From: Melastoma dodecandrum
Lineage: Eukaryota; Streptophyta; Magnoliopsida; Myrtales; Melastomataceae
Direction of reading: 5' to 3'
Length of the DNA stretch: 64,000 bases
NCBI GenBank assembly: GCA_029817715.1
Contig: JARUPY010000293.1
Location: 24,849-88,848 of the forward strand
Part shown: one piece after another, positions 60,771 to 64,000 of the stretch
Layout: each line of letters starts with the position of its first letter
Position numbering within the stretch: position 1 is the first letter of the stretch
Notes under the pieces: model-generated
Seen by the model: the letters and a program-made list of their open reading frames with translations, nothing else
Database searches by the model: none
Told to the model about the DNA's origin: nothing
Made by a program: the position numbers and the translations under genes

Positions 60771-63390
60771 GCCCCCTAACATACATCGACATCAAACAAG
60801 TGCTAAGTAATTACTATTGCACCGTCAACATCTAGACCACAGAACTAGACATGGGATTGCTCCTCCATAAAAAGGGATTCAAATAGGATTTTGATTTTGC
60901 CTGTAGCTAGGGGCCCTCCAATAAGAAATTTCTAGATGGGGAGGACCAAGGCCAGACTGGCTCTTGCTTTTAAGAGGCAACCAGCCAAAGATTCCAAAGT
61001 TTAAACAAAAGTTGCTTTGATGAAACAGGTTCTTCTCTTTATGATGCATCAAGTTATTTTTTGTTCTCTTTTTTTATAAGTTCCATCAAGCTTTTAATGT
61101 CAAATTTATCAGGAAGACGCCCATTCTAAAACCTTAAAATATAGCTTCCAGCCCCATAAGTCAGCTTTTTCACATGAGTGGTGCCATTCTCCAGAATAAA
61201 ACATTTCAGATAAAATCTTCTGTTTCCATGGGACTATGTAATTTCTTCAACGGGTAGGTATAAAAATCATGGGTAAAATGTGCACCTGCAAACCATTTTA
61301 GTAAATAATGACTTGATAACTGCATATCCAGTGCTGCCACGGAAACAAAGTCAAAAGGTGAACATAAACACTGAGAAAAAACGGCGACTTTACCAAACCC
61401 AGATATAGGATATAACAAAAAATTATTACCAAAAGGGACGACAAAGCAGTTTCGTGCCTCGATCCCAGTGAAAAATTGTAAGTTGCCAATGCCCCAGTAT
61501 GATCCTGCTAGAGGAAAGCCTCAAAGAGAATGGATCAATGGGGAAATGGTTAAGAATAAGGCATCTAGTAACAGAGGGGTATGAAGTTTCAACCGTAATG
61601 AGCCTGAATGACATGATGAACCGATCGACGCTCTAGAATGTACATAGCTGCCTCCCTTTGTAGAGAATAAGGGAAAAATCAATAAGAATTAAGAATTTCC
61701 CAAAAGTATATAACATTAATTTAATTATACAGCAGGGACCTCGATCATGTTTTACACCATTCCTGAAAATTGTAGCATAAAAGCCAGGATTTTTGTTTGC
61801 TACTTTTCAGTGCTAATTTTCAAATTTCATATACTTTGGACCTGATGTACCTAGATCAAGATACTCTCTTTACTGATGTCCTGCATTTTCCCTTGAAGGA
61901 AATGTAAGCATCACGTACCACATCCTCGGTTAAAAAAATTTCTGACACAACAGGGACCAATAAAAATGCAAGTTTATCATACCAATGTGATGGAACGAAG
62001 CATGGCAGAATTAAAAACCATCCGAGGCCCCCAAAATCACACAATAACTTGTCAAAATCCATGGTTGTTTTTTCGGCCCACCCAAAAAAACAGCCTCCTG
62101 GAGGAGGCTCTTGCTCTCTATGAGGACATAATTGCTTGCTAGAAAATAGAGCTGCATAGAACTATCATCCAAAATGGATGACGGACTCCTATGAATAACC
62201 TACGTGGAAAAACAATCCGTAGCATAAACAAATAACGGAACAAGATGGGGGAAAAGGCAGAAGCAACAAGAGGAAGATTGTGTCACCCTTTTGTTCGGCC
62301 TGACAAATCGTAAGTGACCGGCTATTAAGAGAAACATCCCATGTGTGCGATGAGTTACAGTACAAAAACTGTTTAGAACTTTATCTACAGAAATCCCTTT
62401 CTAACCACCTCCCCCCCCCCCCCAAAAATAAAAAAAAAGACTAAGTGAGGACATTACTCTCATCTGGAGAACAAGAATGCCACGGAATCAGGATGAACGG
62501 AAACAGCAGGATGCAGTGATATTGACAGCTCTAAAGATGGAAGAGGACCAGCAACTCTATACACAGCAAACTTTATCAGCTGGAACAGCCTCAACTGGAG
62601 AGGACCTTAGTCTATCTAATCTATGAAAACCTTATTCTTTAGATGGATCCATCAATCGATTCTCCGTCCATGGAAGAGGGCAACACAGAAGATCTTTTTT
62701 AGCCCATCCAACCGCCGATGGCCTAAAAATCTTAAACAGTGGAATTGCTCCTTTTTCAACATATGCTAGAACGTCGGACAGCGGTTTTAATACTCGCCTT
62801 TCATTACCCTCCGTGACTTTCTGCAGGGCCTCGCGAACCCCAGAATGTCTTTTGGGAGCGATTCAGAGCCATGACCTTCCTGGTCCATCATCAAGATGAG
62901 GAAAAAAACGGGCGCTTTTGGGTCCGTGAATGCCTTCTGCGCTAGCCTACAAAATTTTTGCAGTGACATTTAGAACAATATGATACCATAACAAGAAAAA
63001 GAAAATCTCTTGAAACAATCATCCTGCAAGGGAAAATTTTATCCAACCTGGTCATATCAACAGCAGATGCCCCTGCTTGTCCGGCTAGTTGCCGTTATCC
63101 AAGCATAATGCTAACCATGGCACCATCAGGGCACACCACCGGCATGGAGAAGACCCCATGAAATTTTACTCCGACAGCGAAGAGATTCGTTTATAACTCC
63201 CAGTTTTCTTTCCAATAACCTTCCTACAAAGCCAGCACGGAGCCGAATTTTAGGCGTAAATAAAAGGGGGCCGAGGTATCTCAGACCATCCATCAGAATG
63301 AGAAACTCGAAATCAGCAATCAAGAAAGGGACATGTCGATAAACATTAACTGAATGCCAATAAAGGAAACCGCCGACTTTAACCATTCCT

Positions 63391-63800
63391 TCACAGCCCG
63401 CACCGATATGGTTGAATACTCAAATCAGGAGCAAGAACGCATTCGCGAAGCGACAGGAAAAAGAGAGGAAGGAGAGTAAAAAAAGAGGAGCAGACCGAGG
63501 AGCGGAGTTCCTGGACGATGCTGGCGCATGGAGGCGTCCTCCTTGGACGAAGGAAATGAAGAGGCTTAGTGGTACCTGATGAAGGCTGAGCAGCGGGACG
63601 GACGAGCGCCTCTAGGATCCGGTCGGGCGCCGAGACGACGAACGTCGCGCGATGAGGCGGGCAGCCTGCCGCCAGACGGTCCACAACGCAGGTGGCGACC
63701 TTGCTTCGGCGGAGCCTGGCCCCGCGCTGGTTCCTGCGACGAGGCGTAGTTGACGTGGCTTGCATCTGACAGCGGCTGCATCATTTTCCCGGAGACAACG
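63391..63800 (-). other. Possible first exon of a minus-strand gene
   Basis: The interval is GC-richer than the 5 kb beside it. Two minus-strand frames are open, from ATGs at 63784 and 63765, giving Arg/Pro/Ser-rich products without recognisable domains. A donor-like site (CAG|GTACCA) lies at about 63576. It may be 5' UTR plus a short coding start. Product unknown. Confidence 0.25.
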
Positions 63801-63892
63801 GAACGGCGAACGACGGACCCGAGTTACAGGAAGAGTGAGTAGAAACAAGAACCGGGGGAAGTGGCACTTCGAGTTTATTGGACCTGTGAGGG

Positions 63893-63933
63893 GTCCCAAG
63901 GCCCATAATTTCCGTAAAGTTAGGCCCATATCA
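63893..63933 (-). promoter_or_regulatory. Paired ATGGGCCT (site II-like) boxes
   Basis: On the minus strand ATGGGCCT occurs twice, about 27 bp apart (plus-strand AGGCCCAT at 63899-63906 and 63925-63932). Site II motifs (TGGGCC/T), bound by TCP factors, are typical of proximal promoters of housekeeping plant genes and usually lie 50-200 bp upstream of the start. Their position fits a minus-strand gene starting near 63.8 kb. Confidence 0.4.
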
Positions 63934-64000
63934 CCATTTGAAGAGTTGGATGAGAAGGACAAGTTCCCGGTTTTGCCACCGAAAATACCCTAGCAATGGA

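Larger units (their letters stand above)
58052..63390. other. Region without a supported gene
   Basis: Contains poly-A runs (58123-58145, 60748-60768), a poly-C tract (59897-59913) and the SINE at about 60650. Minus-strand ORFs here (for example at 60211-60519 and 61856-62062) have no recognisable domain and no convincing splice partners. It could be introns or UTR of a minus-strand gene starting near 63.8 kb, but nothing proves this. Confidence 0.4.

Noticed and set aside
63760..63993. Plus-strand 77-codon ORF near the window end
   Set aside because: It covers the possible promoter of a minus-strand gene, has no recognisable domain and no upstream context.

Overview
The window is nuclear DNA of a flowering plant. 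Genes have many short GT-AG introns, the protein families are plant-specific or plant-typical (MIKC MADS-box, MIZU-KUSSEI 1, chloroplast NTRC, class-B heat-shock factor, plant-type GT61, full-size ABCA1), and the DNA between and inside them is filled with plant transposons (L1-type LINEs, tRNA-derived SINEs, Mutator-like elements, fold-back MITEs, a copia-type LTR). HSFB3 and a full-size ABCA1 point to a eudicot-grade lineage rather than a grass. The species cannot be named from the sequence.

Layout. 1-1120: 3' part of a GT61 glycosyltransferase (+). 1844-2927: compact six-exon MIKC MADS-box gene (+). 3568-4181: 614-bp imperfect palindrome. 5027-5896: single-exon MIZ1/DUF617 gene (-). 6827-11975: ten-exon NTRC gene (-), 543 aa, with a 381-bp LINE tail in one intron. 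11976-12689: shared divergent promoter holding a SINE. 12690-15183: two-exon HSFB3 gene (+) whose intron carries a fold-back element and a 569-bp non-autonomous Mutator-like element with a perfect 9-bp target duplication. 16785-20605: decayed 3.4-kb LINE, probably nested in a Mutator-like relic. 20911-45074: ABCA1 (-), 40 exons, about 24 kb and 1884 aa, every exon joined in phase. Its introns hold a 3.3-kb LINE with a long open frame, two shorter LINE pieces and a MITE.

45.1-51.3 kb is gene-free repeat DNA: fold-back elements, tandem repeats, and a copia-type LTR with its primer-binding site. 51348-58051 is a 6.7-kb Mutator-like element with long terminal inverted repeats and arrays of short GC-rich palindromes. 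It encloses a decayed MURA-type transposase and a decayed plant-mobile-domain (PMD) gene. 58.1-63.5 kb shows no gene I can support beyond one weak ORF and a SINE. At 63.4-63.95 kb there may be a first exon and promoter of a minus-strand gene.

The host genes do not form a pathway. NTRC (plastid redox control) and HSFB3 (heat-stress transcription) are divergent neighbours sharing a roughly 0.7-kb promoter. The most distinctive content is mobile: the large Mutator-like element, its deletion derivative inside HSFB3 and several isolated ends share terminal sequence, and the window contains several fold-back families each built from a different repeated short palindrome. All exon boundaries below were worked out by hand from splice sites, reading phase and remembered family conservation. 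No database search was run.
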